From AP-15 sp963790875 (GTDB taxonomy: Bacteria; Pseudomonadota; Alphaproteobacteria; ATCC43930; CGMCC-115725), in assembly GCA_963790875.1 (NCBI GenBank), contig CAWBQT010000003.1, positions 682,001 through 746,000 on the forward strand: a DNA stretch of 64,000 bases, given 5' to 3'. Below are positions 45,419 to 55,726 of the stretch, in pieces. Made by a program: the position numbers and the translations under genes. Position 1 is the first letter of the stretch. Each line of letters starts with the position of its first letter. Under the pieces are notes generated by a model that saw nothing but the letters and a program-made list of their open reading frames with translations, was not told the origin of the DNA and did no database searches.

Positions 45419-47417
45419 CCCCAGTCTCAGAAATGCCTGCGCCCGCGATGTTGCATCGCGCGGCACGGCGACAGCGGAGTCACTCGCCGAGGCTGTACGC
45501 GACAGCATTCCGAGCGACGCCGCCAGGCTCCTGTATCTTTCCTCGCTGGCGATTTCGACCAACCCGAACACGCTCCAGGGGCTCACGCCAGAAGAAACGG
45601 CCGGGTATTTGTGTGCGCCCGACCGGGACATGTCACATGTGAACGCGAGCCTGCTGACGCAGCTCGAAGACGCCAGCTGGTACCTGCACCGCCGTACTGA
45701 TGGACGCTGGTATTATCGCGACGTCAAGAACGTCAACTCGGCGATCAAGGACCGCGCCGGCATCATCATGATGAACCCGGATGCGCCGCGCAAAGAGGTC
45801 GAGACCTATCTGCGGCAGGTCTTCAGGCCGGGACGGGCGGCCGAGCGGCAGGCCGGCGCCGGCCGGCTCGCCTATCAGGGCCTCGCGGTATTCCCGACGA
45901 CCGACGATATACAGAAGGAGATATCGGCGGACGAAATGCTGCTGGTGATCAGCCAGCCGCATCCGCAGGGCTTGCACCCGGAATTGCGGATCCTTTGGGA
46001 GAACCAGACCTTCAAAAACCGGCTGATGTTTCTGTGCGGCGAGGAGACGTTCACGCGGGTTTCGGAAAACGCCGCCTACGCGAAAGCGGCTCAGGACCAA
46101 ATCGGCGATTTCCAGGGGCAGCGGATGCCGGAAACTGCACCTGAGATGCAGCAAGCCAAGGCGGCTCTGGATCGCTGGCAGAACGGGTTCCTTTCCGCTC
46201 TGCGCGAGACCTTCACCCAGCTCTACTATCCGGGTCTGGACGGAACTCTGACACGGCGCAGCCTCAAGCTGGAGTTTGTCTCGAACGCGTTTGTCGGAGA
46301 GATAGCCATCCTCGACACGTTGCGCGACGAACGGAAGTACCGTGAGGATGTCGAGGCGGACGCGTTCCGATCGGAGTTCGAGGATCTGGTTTTTACCGCG
46401 CAGACAATGCAGTGGAAGGACCTGATGGAGACGGTGGCGCGCAGGGCCGACTGGTATCTCGTGCCGCCCGGCGGTCACGAGAGCCTGAAGGCGACCGCGC
46501 TGCGCAAGGACTTCTGGCGGGATGAGGGCGCGGGGTATCTACGCAAGCGGCCTTTCCCGCCCGAAAAGACGGCCATCGTCTTGCAGCAACTCACGCGATC
46601 CGACGATACGGGCCAGGTCATGCTGCAGGTATCGGCAAAGCACGGCGACCGCGTCCATTACGCCGAGGATGGCCGGCCCATCACCAGCGCCTCGCCGATC
46701 GTTCAGAATGGACGGCTCGAAACCGACGCGTTGAAGGTCACCTTTCTTGCCGTCAATTCGACCGGCGTCCACGAGACTGGCGACTCGCGTCATTGGCAGA
46801 ATGCGATCACATTGAAATACCAGTTGAACTACCGAGACGGGTCGCAACGCGTCATTCTGAAAGCCGTGCCCTCCGGCACGATTCGGTATTCGCTCGATGG
46901 CTCCAATGCTCGGTACGGCCAGATCTACGAAGGCGAAATTTCCGTCCCGGAGGGTTGGGACAAACCGGTATCGGCAATTGCCGAGGCGTCGGGCATCTGG
47001 TCCGAAGCGGTGCCGATTGCAATTCCTCGCGGCAGGGGCGAGGACAGGCCTCTTCAGATCGATCCGCAGCGCCCGGCGAAATGGCGGTGCCGCCTCAAAT
47101 GTCCGGATCGTCGGCGAAGTTTCGAGGTTCTCACCATTCTGAAGCGCTTCGCTGGCGAGATCGGCGGGGTCCAGATCAATGTGGCGAAACCGAACAGCAC
47201 GGAGGATTGGATCAGCCTTGGCTTTGGCCAGAATGTGCTACGGTCGGCGGAGGCCCTGGAGGCAAGGACATCGGAGCTCGCCGTCGACCTCGGCGAAGAG
47301 GTGCAGCCGGATCTCGACATCAACATCTCCCGCGTCAAATTCCCGAGCGGCCGGGCCTTGGTCGAAGCCGCCAAAGAACTTGGCCTCGCGCCGAAACCGG
47401 ACGAGATCGTGCAATGA
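45419..47417 (+). pseudogene. DUF499 ATPase of the antiphage array, C-terminal part
   Basis: After the insertion the DUF499 frame resumes directly (INPSLRNACARDVASRGTATAESLAEA) and runs about 665 codons to the stop. It contains LLYLSSLAISTNPNTLQGLTPEE, SWYLHRRTDGRWYYRDVKNVNSAI and a winged C-terminal portion ending AKELGLAPKPDEIVQ. ATG 45609 or ATG 45639 could allow a shorter product, but without the P-loop it would not be an ATPase. The end overlaps the DUF3780 start in ATGA, so the next genes could suffer polar effects from the insertion. Confidence 0.82.
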
Positions 47418-48073
47418 CCGGTGCGGCGACGGCCGAAGCCGCGAAATACAAGATTATCGGGTTCGGCTACGCCGAGGAGCGCGAGGCGCATCATTTCGTC
47501 GTCGCGATCCCACGCGCCGCGCGAGGCGAGGTCATGATGTACGAAGTGTTTCACCGCGATCTCGCCGGCCCCGCCCTGGATGCGGCCAATCTGCGGGTGC
47601 GCCTGGACCTCGAGCGATGGTCGCAGATCGCCGACGCGGTGGAGGAAGAGTTCAACCGACGTCTGCGCTTGGCCGGGATGCGGGCCGCGCGTTGGAAAAT
47701 CGGCCCCAATCCGGTCGCCCGACTTCTCGGCAAGGAGCTCGTTTTGCTTGCTTGGGCTATCGAAAACGCTGATCCCGTGCTCGCCGGGGTCGCGGTGCAG
47801 AATTGGCGTGGGCTCGCTCCCGAGGAGCGCTGGTGGCTCTATACGATGACCGCCGCGCAAACTGGGCACCACTCGAAGCACCAGATCGGCTGGCGCAAGG
47901 CGGTGCGCTATGCGCTGACCGAGAACCCGACTGCACCGGTTTCGCTCGTACCGACAACTCGAGCCGACAGACGGCCCACCCTGCCCAAGCGGGAGACGAG
48001 CCAAGGCACTCTGTTCGACATCGCGAGCGAGCAGGCCGCCTATGCGGCTCAAATTTGGGAGCAACCGAGGTGA
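47414..48073 (+). CDS. DUF3780 protein of the antiphage array
   Basis: The 219-aa protein belongs to the small DUF3780 family, which I know mainly from neighbourhoods with DUF499 and DUF1156 genes. Visible landmarks are IIGFGYAEEREAHHFVVAIPRAARGEV, then ARWKIGPNPVARLLGKELVLLAWAIE and GLAPEERWWLYTMTAAQTG, with a basic C-terminal stretch before LFDIASEQAAYAAQIW. No catalytic motif is evident. ATGA and GTGA overlaps with both neighbours make one operon. Function unknown; a structural or specificity role in the complex is speculation. Confidence 0.82.
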   Translation: MTGAATAEAAKYKIIGFGYAEEREAHHFVVAIPRAARGEVMMYEVFHRDLAGPALDAANLRVRLDLERWSQIADAVEEEFNRRLRLAGMRAARWKIGPNPVARLLGKELVLLAWAIENADPVLAGVAVQNWRGLAPEERWWLYTMTAAQTGHHSKHQIGWRKAVRYALTENPTAPVSLVPTTRADRRPTLPKRETSQGTLFDIASEQAAYAAQIWEQPR

Positions 48074-51000
48074 GCGGTGCCGCGGCGCCGCTGGTCGAAG
48101 CGCGATCTAAGCCAGCAGACGCGCTGACGTTTATCGAGCAGCAACTGCCGGTCTCTCGGCTTTCCAAGGAAAGCTACAAGGAGCGCAAGGCCAATGCTGG
48201 GCAGACCCTGACCGCTCTCGGGAGCTATTGGAAGGGCCGCAAGCCGCTGATCCTGGTTCGGGCTGCGCTCTTGGGCCTGTTGCTCCCGACGACAAACAAC
48301 CCGGGACGGGACCGGGAGATTTTCCTGAAATTGATGCTGATGGACGAGGCTGGCCTTCGCAAGCGAAAAGCGAAGGCAATCCCGGCCCCCAGAGCCAAGC
48401 AGCTGCTTCCCGATCACCTGCACGACGAGGTATTTGATCTCGACACCGGCGGGTGGGCGCGGCACCTCGGCCGCGAGCGGCGTGCAGAACTCGAATTGCT
48501 TGCCTTCGCGGCAATGGGCCTCGACGAAAAGTTGACCTATTGCCTGCGGCCCGAGGAGTTGCCCGACAGCGCTCTCGATGACATCTGGCCCGAGATCAAT
48601 GCGCATCTCGGAACCGATGCTGCGAGCTTGCCCGGAATTGTCCGGCAATTGGGACAACACAGTTTTGGCCATACCCCGCGGGTCGGGGATCCGTTCTGCG
48701 GCGGCGGCTCGATCCCGTTCGAAGCCGCGCGGCTGGGCTGCAATGTCTACGCTGCGGATTTGAACCCCATCGCATGCTTGCTCACCTGGGGCGCCCTGAA
48801 TATCGTCGGCGGCGACGACGAGACGCGAAAGCGCATCGCGGATGGGCAGAAGGCGATTGTCGCCACCGTTGACCGGCAGATTTTCGAACTCAGCTTCGAG
48901 CACGATGCCGAGCCCTTTGACCTGAAACTGCCAATGAATGTGCCGTCCCGGTGGCCGCACGGCTGGCGGGTGGGCCGCTCCGGCGAAGCGATCGCGCCCG
49001 AAATGCCTCCCTACACGGTCACTTGCCCGGTGACCGGCCGGCTGGTCCCGATGATCGAGACCCGGCGGGTGCACGAACGGACCCGGACCATTCTCGATCT
49101 GGTTCCCGATCCCGCCCGGCGCGGCTACGACCTAGTGCCGCGAACTGGAGTTTCTGACGAAGAGTGGCGGCATGCCGCTTCCGGGACCGTGGTACGCCAG
49201 GGAAATGAGTTCTGGCTGGTGCACCAACCAGGCGGGCATCAAGAGGCCGTGCGGGTTCGAAATCGCGAACCGAGCGAAGGCGTACCTCTATTGCCTCGAA
49301 ACCCGCTGCCCGAAGACCGGCTGGATGGTGCCGATGGCACCGAGTTGGGTGATCAGCAAGAATTACCACACAATCGCTCGGCCGATACCGGATCCCGCTG
49401 TAAAACGGTTTCGCATCGCAATTCACACAGAAGCAACCGAGGCGGAGATCGCAGCAGCAGAGAGGGCCGGGACCGTAAAAGATGGGACGCTCCGCTACGA
49501 ATTAGACGGACGAGAACACGCGACATTGCTGAGCGCGATCCGCGGTGACGTAGAGCTGCGGAGCCGATACCCATCGGAAGAGCAACGTCAACGGGACCAA
49601 GAGCGGCTCGACGCATGCCGCAACCGTTATAGCCCGACTGCGGGGAACGAATTGCGGCGCTGGGGCCGCCAGGACATCCTGCCGCGTCCAGCGGATATTT
49701 TTCAGGAGCGGCTTTATTGTATCCAGTGGTCCCGGCCGGACGGCTCATTCTTCTACGCCGGAGTGGCCGAAGCAGACGAAGAGCGCGAGCGCGCAGTCGG
49801 CGATCTGGTCGCCGCCCGGCTCGAGGAATGGCAGTCGGCCGGGCTTCTGCCCGATACAATGATTGAGCCTGGCGAGAAAACCGACGAGCCGATCCGTACG
49901 CGCGGCTGGACGTATTGGCACCATCTCTTCTGCCCGCGTCATTTGTTATTGGGCGCGCTGATCAATACCCAGATTGGAGCCCAACGCGACCGACAAATCA
50001 CCATGGCTCTGGCCCTAAGCCTATGTCGCGGGCTTAACTATACCTCTAAAATGACCCAGTGGCGCGTCGGTCATGAAGGCTTGAGCGGCACGGCGCCTGC
50101 TGCCGACGCGGTAAATCATGTATTCTATAACATGGCGCTTAATACGTTTTATAATTACGGATCGCGCGCGTTACCCACCTTCGCAGAGGCAATCACATTT
50201 TCGACAAACCAGTTTCCTTGCACTTCGGATGCGGACGTGCACGTCCTGCCTGCAAAAGAAACCAATGTCACCTGCGATTTGTGGATGAGTGATCCGCCCT
50301 ACGCTGACGCGATCCAATATCATGAAATCACGGAGTATTTCCTGGCTTGGCTGCGATGCAACCCTCCGCGGCTGGATTGGAGCTGGGACAGCCGCCGCGA
50401 GTTGGCGATCAAAGGCAGAGACGAGAAATTCCGCGATGCGATGATCGTGGCCTATTCAGCGATGGCACGGAACATGCCCCAAAGCGGGGTCCAGGTGGTC
50501 ATGTTTACGCATCAGGATGTCGGCGTCTGGGCCGATCTCGCCGAGATCCTGTGGGCCTCGGGATTACAGGTGACTGCAGGCTGGTGCATCGCCACGGAGA
50601 CCGAGAAGGCGTTCGCCGCCGGTAACTATGTGCAGGGAACCGTCCTGCTCGTGCTGCGCAAGCGATACGGCGAGGAGCGTGGCTATCTGGCGCGTCTCCA
50701 GCGGCCGGTCGAAGAGGCGGTCCGCGCGCAGCTTGAAACGATGCGCGCGCTGGAAGACAAGGAGCAGCCCAATTTTGGCGATGCCGATTACCAGCTTGCG
50801 GCATACGCCGCGGCGCTGAAGGTGTTGACCCGCTTTGCTTTTATCGACGGGAGGCCGGTGACCGAACAGGTCGTTTACGGCGGCGATATCTCCGACGTGC
50901 GCCGTTTGCTCGACCGCGCGCGTCGCCTGGCTTCGGACTTTCTGGTTCCGGACCGCTTGGAGCGTGCGGTCTGGGATGAGCTAGGGCCAGAGGACCGGTT

Positions 51001-51448
51001 CTATGTGAAGGGGCTTGAACTCAAGGAGGCGGGCGAGAGTCGGCTTGGCGCCTATCAGGAGATGGCGCGCGGGTTCGGAGTGGGGGAATATCGGCCGCTT
51101 CTGGCAACCACGCGGGCCAACCAGGTTCGCCTGAAGACGGCCAGAGAACTCGGCCGGCGTAATCTGAAACGGGCGGGCTCGGGCGACCGAGCGGAAGACG
51201 CCGCACTCGACCGCTTTGCCGGCGGCATTGTGCGCCACGCTCTTTATGGCGTCCGTGAGGCCGGCGAAGCCTCTGATTTGCGCTCTGCGTTGAATTGGTT
51301 CCACGCGAACCTGCCTGATTATTGGCATCGGCAGCGGACCCTGATTGGCGTGCTTAGCTATCTCGGCAAGAGCCGCTCATCCGCGCGAGGCGCCGAAGCC
51401 GAGATCGCGGCGCGGCTTGCCGGCGCGGTACACAACGATCGCCTTTAG
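48070..51448 (+). CDS. DUF1156 adenine-specific DNA methylase with Zn-ribbon (frameshifted)
   Basis: The protein is of the COG1743 type, about 1,125 aa once repaired. The N-terminal DUF1156 domain reads FIEQQLPVSRLSKESYKERKA and LILVRAALLGLLLP. SAM-binding motif I is VGDPFCGGGSIPFEAARLG (near residue 215) and the catalytic motif IV is MSDPPYADAIQYHEIT. Between them lie cysteine pairs (TCPVTG and YCLETRCPKTGW) that form the Zn ribbon. The frame shifts by +1 near 49222-49230: NEFWLVHQ in one frame is continued by AGIKRPCGFEIANRAKAY in the next. Removing one base restores it. The start is GTG overlapping the DUF3780 stop. It would modify host DNA as self, or act as part of the defence. Confidence 0.82.
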
Positions 51449-51465
51449 GACGGCGAGGCGTCAGG

Positions 51466-54123
51466 ATGGGAGTTCGCCGCCTATCCTCCCGGCGCCAGCC
51501 GCTTGACCGGTCGTTCCTGAATATGCGTCTGGCCGGTGCTGCGAGTTACGACCGGATCGCCGGATATTTTCGGTCGTCGGTTTTTGAGATTGCCGGCGAG
51601 GCGTTCGAAGGCGTCGCCGGACCGACGCGGATTGTCTGCAATTCCGGCCTCGACGAGGCGGATATCGCGACCGCCCGCGCCGCGGAGCGGGCGTTCCGGA
51701 CGGAGTGGTACGAAGGCAAGCCCGAGCTGATGACTGAGGCGCAGCGGCCCCGCTACGAACGACTTCAGAGCCTGCTTCGGTCTGGGCGAGTCGAAATCCG
51801 CGTATTGCCCGATGCGACCTTCGGCCTGATACACGGCAAGGCCGGGGTCATACGCTATCCCGATGTCCGACCGCTGTGCTTTCTCGGCTCGATCAATGAA
51901 ACTGCCGAAGCCTGGACACGCCATTACGAGCTGGTGTGGGAAGATGACGACCACGATGCGATCGCGTGGGTCCAGGAGGAATTCGACGCGCTTTGGGGTC
52001 ACCCTGCGGCGCGCAGGCTGTCGGACGCGGTTGTAGAAGACATTGAGCGCATCCTGATCCGATCGGTCGTACCCGTTTCCGGCTGGTCGCCCGAACGGAA
52101 CGAGCCGTCTCCCTTTATCGAGGCCCCGGTCGCACGGCAGGGCGAGGGGCTTGCACCCCACCAGAAGGCGTTCGTGTCGGCGGTGGCTCGGGAAATCCAG
52201 ACATACGGGCAGGCGCGGTACCTGCTGGCCGACGATGTCGGCCTCGGGAAGACCTTGGAGCTAGGGATGGCTGCGGAGTACGCCGCGCTGCATGGGGGCA
52301 AGCCGGTATTGGTCCTGGCCCCAAAGAACCTCTGCGAGCCGTGGCAGGATGAGCTTAGCAACATGCTTGCGGCACCGTCGGCGCGCTGGAGCGACGGGTC
52401 CTGGGTCGCGGAGGACGGTTCCGTTTGGCCGAACCCGCCGGATCAATGCCCGCGGCGCATAGGCATTTTCCCGACAAGCTTGATCACCGCGCTGTCCCCG
52501 GCAGCCGCTGCGCTCATGAACCGGCGTTATAGCTGCATCGTTCTCGACGAAGCGCATCGGGCGCGCCAAAGCGGCGGAATCGGTGGTGATATCGGACCGA
52601 ACAATCTTCTCGGGTTCATGCTGCGCATCGCCGAACGCGGCGACAGTGTTTTGCTGGGGACGGCGACGCCGATACAGACCAACCGAGGCGAGCTCTACGA
52701 TCTGATGCGTATCCTGAATGCCGGCTGTCGCAGAGTCTTGGGTGATTTCGGCAGCCCCTGGCGCTCGCGCGACGATGCCCTGGACATGATTTCCGGCCGC
52801 ACGGCAATTCCTGACACCGAAGCAACCTGCTGGGCCTGGCTGCGCGACCCGTTGATCCCACGTGGCGAGCACCGGACCGCCAGCCGGATCCGCGACGAAC
52901 TCGGGGTGGCCGACAATGAGATCAGCGCCCGATCGGGATCGATCGATACCTTCTCGCCAAGCCTCCGCAACGCAATCAAGTTCGACGCTGATGATCTGAT
53001 TCGCAACCATAATCCGTTCATTCGCAATACGATCAAACGGCGGCGCGCCGACCTGAAAGCACCCGACGGCACGCCGTATTTTCCGGAAATTCAGGTCGTC
53101 CTTCATGGCGAGGAGGATGAGGCCGCGCTCGAAATGCCCCCGAGAATGGAGGCGGCGTACGCCGATGCTCGCGCCTATTGCCAACACCTCGGGCGTACTC
53201 GGCGCGGCGCCGCCCTGTTGCGTACGCTGTTGCTCCGACGCATCGGCAGCTCTCTTGCCGCCGGGCTGAGCACCGCCGAAAAGCTCCTCAATCCAACAAT
53301 TACGAAGGACCTCCTGGCTGAGGAAGAGATCGATGCTGTAGACTTGGCGGAATTCTCCGCAGCCGCGCCGGAAAGCGACGCGACCGCGCTACTCCACCGG
53401 GCAATCAATAATTTGCGGGAAGTTGGCAGCAATGATCCGAAGCTTCTCGCGATCATCCGGTACCTTCGTGGCGAAGGATGGGCGCAGCGCGGAACGCTCC
53501 TGTTCAGCCAATATTTCGATACGGTTTGGTGGATGGCCAACCGCATCGCGGATACATTGCGGCCGCTCGCGGTCGGTATCTACGCGGGGCTGGGCAGAAG
53601 CTATCTGATCCAGGGCGCCGAAGCGCATCGGATCGAGCGCAAGAATATCGAAGATCTGGTAAAACGCCGGCAACTCAAAATTCTGGTGGCGACGGATGCC
53701 GCTTCCGAAGGGCTCAACCTGCAGCGGCTGCAAACCCTGATCAACATTGACCTGCCGTGGAACCCGGCACGTCTAGAACAGCGAAAGGGGCGGATAGAGC
53801 GCATTGGTCAGGAAGCCGAGGCGATAGACATTCTGAATCTGCGATATCGCAACTCGGTGGAGGATGACGTCCATCGCGCTCTTTCCCACCGCCTGAAGGA
53901 CATCCACGATGTGTTCGGCACACTGCCCGACACGCTCGAAGATGTCTGGGTCCGCGCGGCTGAGGGCGAGATGGAAGAGGCAAAGCGCCTGATCGATGCA
54001 GTACCACGCCGTCACCCCTTCGCTTTGCGCTACACCGCGAGTCTCCCGGCGCTCGATTGGGGCAAGTGCGAACAGGTCCTCAATCGTCTGGATTTGATCG
54101 AAACCCTGAAACGGCCGTGGTAG
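51466..54123 (+). CDS. PLD-nuclease/SNF2-type helicase fusion of the antiphage array
   Basis: The 885-aa protein is intact. Residues 1-200 form a phospholipase-D-like domain with LIHGKAGVIRY (HxK) near residue 125 and LCFLGSINET after it, one HKD half-site. Residues 225-820 are a superfamily 2 helicase of SNF2/HepA type. Walker A is LLADDVGLGKTLE (about 256), DEAH is in CIVLDEAHRARQ (about 360) and TATPIQTNRGEL follows. Motifs V and VI are TDAASEGLNLQ and RLEQRKGRIERIGQ. It is the last cistron, 17 bases after the methylase. A nuclease-helicase effector is inferred from the architecture. Confidence 0.9.
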   Translation: MGVRRLSSRRQPLDRSFLNMRLAGAASYDRIAGYFRSSVFEIAGEAFEGVAGPTRIVCNSGLDEADIATARAAERAFRTEWYEGKPELMTEAQRPRYERLQSLLRSGRVEIRVLPDATFGLIHGKAGVIRYPDVRPLCFLGSINETAEAWTRHYELVWEDDDHDAIAWVQEEFDALWGHPAARRLSDAVVEDIERILIRSVVPVSGWSPERNEPSPFIEAPVARQGEGLAPHQKAFVSAVAREIQTYGQARYLLADDVGLGKTLELGMAAEYAALHGGKPVLVLAPKNLCEPWQDELSNMLAAPSARWSDGSWVAEDGSVWPNPPDQCPRRIGIFPTSLITALSPAAAALMNRRYSCIVLDEAHRARQSGGIGGDIGPNNLLGFMLRIAERGDSVLLGTATPIQTNRGELYDLMRILNAGCRRVLGDFGSPWRSRDDALDMISGRTAIPDTEATCWAWLRDPLIPRGEHRTASRIRDELGVADNEISARSGSIDTFSPSLRNAIKFDADDLIRNHNPFIRNTIKRRRADLKAPDGTPYFPEIQVVLHGEEDEAALEMPPRMEAAYADARAYCQHLGRTRRGAALLRTLLLRRIGSSLAAGLSTAEKLLNPTITKDLLAEEEIDAVDLAEFSAAAPESDATALLHRAINNLREVGSNDPKLLAIIRYLRGEGWAQRGTLLFSQYFDTVWWMANRIADTLRPLAVGIYAGLGRSYLIQGAEAHRIERKNIEDLVKRRQLKILVATDAASEGLNLQRLQTLINIDLPWNPARLEQRKGRIERIGQEAEAIDILNLRYRNSVEDDVHRALSHRLKDIHDVFGTLPDTLEDVWVRAAEGEMEEAKRLIDAVPRRHPFALRYTASLPALDWGKCEQVLNRLDLIETLKRPW

Positions 54124-54183
54124 ATCATTGACCCGCTTTCAGTTTGCACCGCGAGCGGCGGGGAGCGTGCTGTCGGGGCAGAC

Positions 54184-55062
54184 TTAGTAGCGGCGTGCCC
54201 GCGCCTGTAGATACCAGTCGAAGATCTCGGTCCCGTTCCAGTGCAAGACGCCGGCATAGCGGCCGATATGATCGTAGACGGCTTCGAGATATTTGATGCG
54301 GTGCGGCTGCCCGCTGATATAGGGGTGGATCGCAATCGCCATGATCTTGGCGCGCCCAGCGCCTTCCTCATAGAGCCGCTCGAAACTGTCGACAACGCGG
54401 GTCGTGAAATAGGACAATTCGTGGTGCTGCACGAGCATGACCGGGATGTCGTTCAATTCGACCGAATAGGGTAGCGTGACGAGCGGTCCGTGCTTGGTGC
54501 GGATTTCGGTCGGCTCGTCGTCATAAACCCAGTCGCCGATGTATTCGACCCCGGCCGCGGCAAGCAATTCGGGCGTTTCCAAAGTTTCGGTCAGGCCCGG
54601 GCCGAGCCAGCCCCGAGGCCGCGTCCCGGTAAAGCGTTCGAGCGTGTCGAGGGATTTGGCGATCATCTTTCTCTGGTCGTCGACCTTATGAATTGGCATC
54701 TGCTCCCAGGCATGACCCATGAATTCCCAGCCGGCCTCGCGCGCCGCCTCGACGACGCGCGGATAGGCCTCGCAGACCCGCGCGTTGATCGACAGGGTCG
54801 GCCGGATCGAGAACCGGCGGAACAAATCGAAGAAGCGCCAGACGCCGACCCGCATGCCGTATTCGTGCCAAGTCCAGTTCGGCACGTCGGGCAGCAACAC
54901 CTCGCCGGTTGGGGCCGGCAGGACCTGCCGCGCCATCGGCCGGGAGATCGACCAGAATTCGAGATTGACGATGGTCCAAACGACAATCCGGGCCCGGCCC
55001 GGCAGTTTGAGCGGCGGCCGGTCGACGATCGCCGAATAGGAGCTGCGCTTGCGCGGCGTCAT
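54184..55062 (-). CDS. polysaccharide deacetylase-family protein (intact copy)
   Basis: This is a 292-aa NodB-fold carbohydrate esterase/amidase relative of the cyclic-imide-hydrolase or allantoinase-like (PuuE) subgroup. Landmarks are PDVPNWTWHEYGMRVGVWRFFDLFRR, RPTLSINARVCEAYP, FMGHAWEQMPIHKVDD (metal His region) and RPRGWLGPGLTETLETPELLAAAG. The start overlaps the stop of the upstream VOC gene in ATGA, so the two form an operon and this is evidently the native copy. A decayed 3' part is repeated at 40746-41518. The substrate could be a modified sugar or a ureide; context does not decide. Confidence 0.87.
   Translation of the reverse strand: MTPRKRSSYSAIVDRPPLKLPGRARIVVWTIVNLEFWSISRPMARQVLPAPTGEVLLPDVPNWTWHEYGMRVGVWRFFDLFRRFSIRPTLSINARVCEAYPRVVEAAREAGWEFMGHAWEQMPIHKVDDQRKMIAKSLDTLERFTGTRPRGWLGPGLTETLETPELLAAAGVEYIGDWVYDDEPTEIRTKHGPLVTLPYSVELNDIPVMLVQHHELSYFTTRVVDSFERLYEEGAGRAKIMAIAIHPYISGQPHRIKYLEAVYDHIGRYAGVLHWNGTEIFDWYLQARARRY
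54210..54942. repeat. right direct repeat (733 bp) bounding the defence region
   Basis: This lies inside the intact deacetylase gene and pairs with 40784-41518. Recombination between the two would delete about 13.4 kb carrying the defence genes and leave one repeat. Confidence 0.9.
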
Positions 55063-55532
55063 CCGCCTGCCGCCTGCATCGCCTTTGCGGCCCGGCGGGC
55101 GATCTCTTCAGGCGAGACGTCCTCGATATGCGTCGAGACGGACCAGCGGTGGCCGAAAGGATCCTCGATCGTGCCGAGCCGGTCACCGTAGAATTTATCC
55201 TCGACCGGATGGACGAGCTTGGCGCCGGCGGCAACGGCACGGGCCGCGACGGCATCGGCATCCTCGACATAGAGGTGCAGGCTGACCGGAGATCCGCCGT
55301 AGGCCGCCGGGCTGCGCGCCTCGTGCGCCGGATATTCATCGGCAAGCATGATCATGCTGTCGCCGATGGCGAGTTCGGCATGGCCGATCTTGCCGTCCGG
55401 CCGTTCGAGCCGCAACAGGACGCTCGCGCCGAACGCCCGTTGATAAAAGGCGATCGCGCCGACGCCGTCGGCGACGATCAGATAGGGTGTGATGTTGCGG
55501 TAGCCGTCCGGGATCGGTTTAGCCGCCACCAT
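55059..55532 (-). CDS. VOC-family protein, PhnB/glyoxalase-like
   Basis: The 157-aa protein starts PIPDGYRNITPYLIVADGVGAIAFYQRAFGA, the N terminus of the PhnB-like VOC subgroup. It also has IGHAELAIGDSMIMLADE, SLHLYVEDADAVAARAVAAGA and FYGDRLGTIEDPFGHRWSVSTH, with His/Glu positions at the metal site. Start ATG 55532 follows AGGAGGCG. It is the first gene of a two-gene unit with the deacetylase. The substrate is not known. Confidence 0.88.
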   Translation of the reverse strand: MVAAKPIPDGYRNITPYLIVADGVGAIAFYQRAFGASVLLRLERPDGKIGHAELAIGDSMIMLADEYPAHEARSPAAYGGSPVSLHLYVEDADAVAARAVAAGAKLVHPVEDKFYGDRLGTIEDPFGHRWSVSTHIEDVSPEEIARRAAKAMQAAGG

Positions 55533-55726
55533 CCCGCGCCTCCTGTCATCGAAGTCGAGCGGATGCTGGCCCAGATCCGTCACCGGTTGCAACCCCGAGC
55601 GCGGCAATTGGTCCCGCCCTCTATGCTGCATTGCAGCAATGCAAATCGAACAATCGCCAAGCCGCGCCGATCCCGACATCGTTCGCGCGCCGGGACGGAA
55701 GGATCGAATCGGGGTAGAGTGGGCCG

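Noticed and set aside
42597..54123. Calling the array a BREX system
   Set aside because: DUF499 and COG1743 homologues occur in BREX, but no PglZ, BrxA or BrxF is present in the window, and DUF3780 plus a PLD-SNF2 fusion is not the BREX set.
42597..54123. Calling the array DISARM
   Set aside because: A PLD domain and a helicase are present but fused in one protein, and no DrmB (DUF1998) or DrmA-type helicase is seen.
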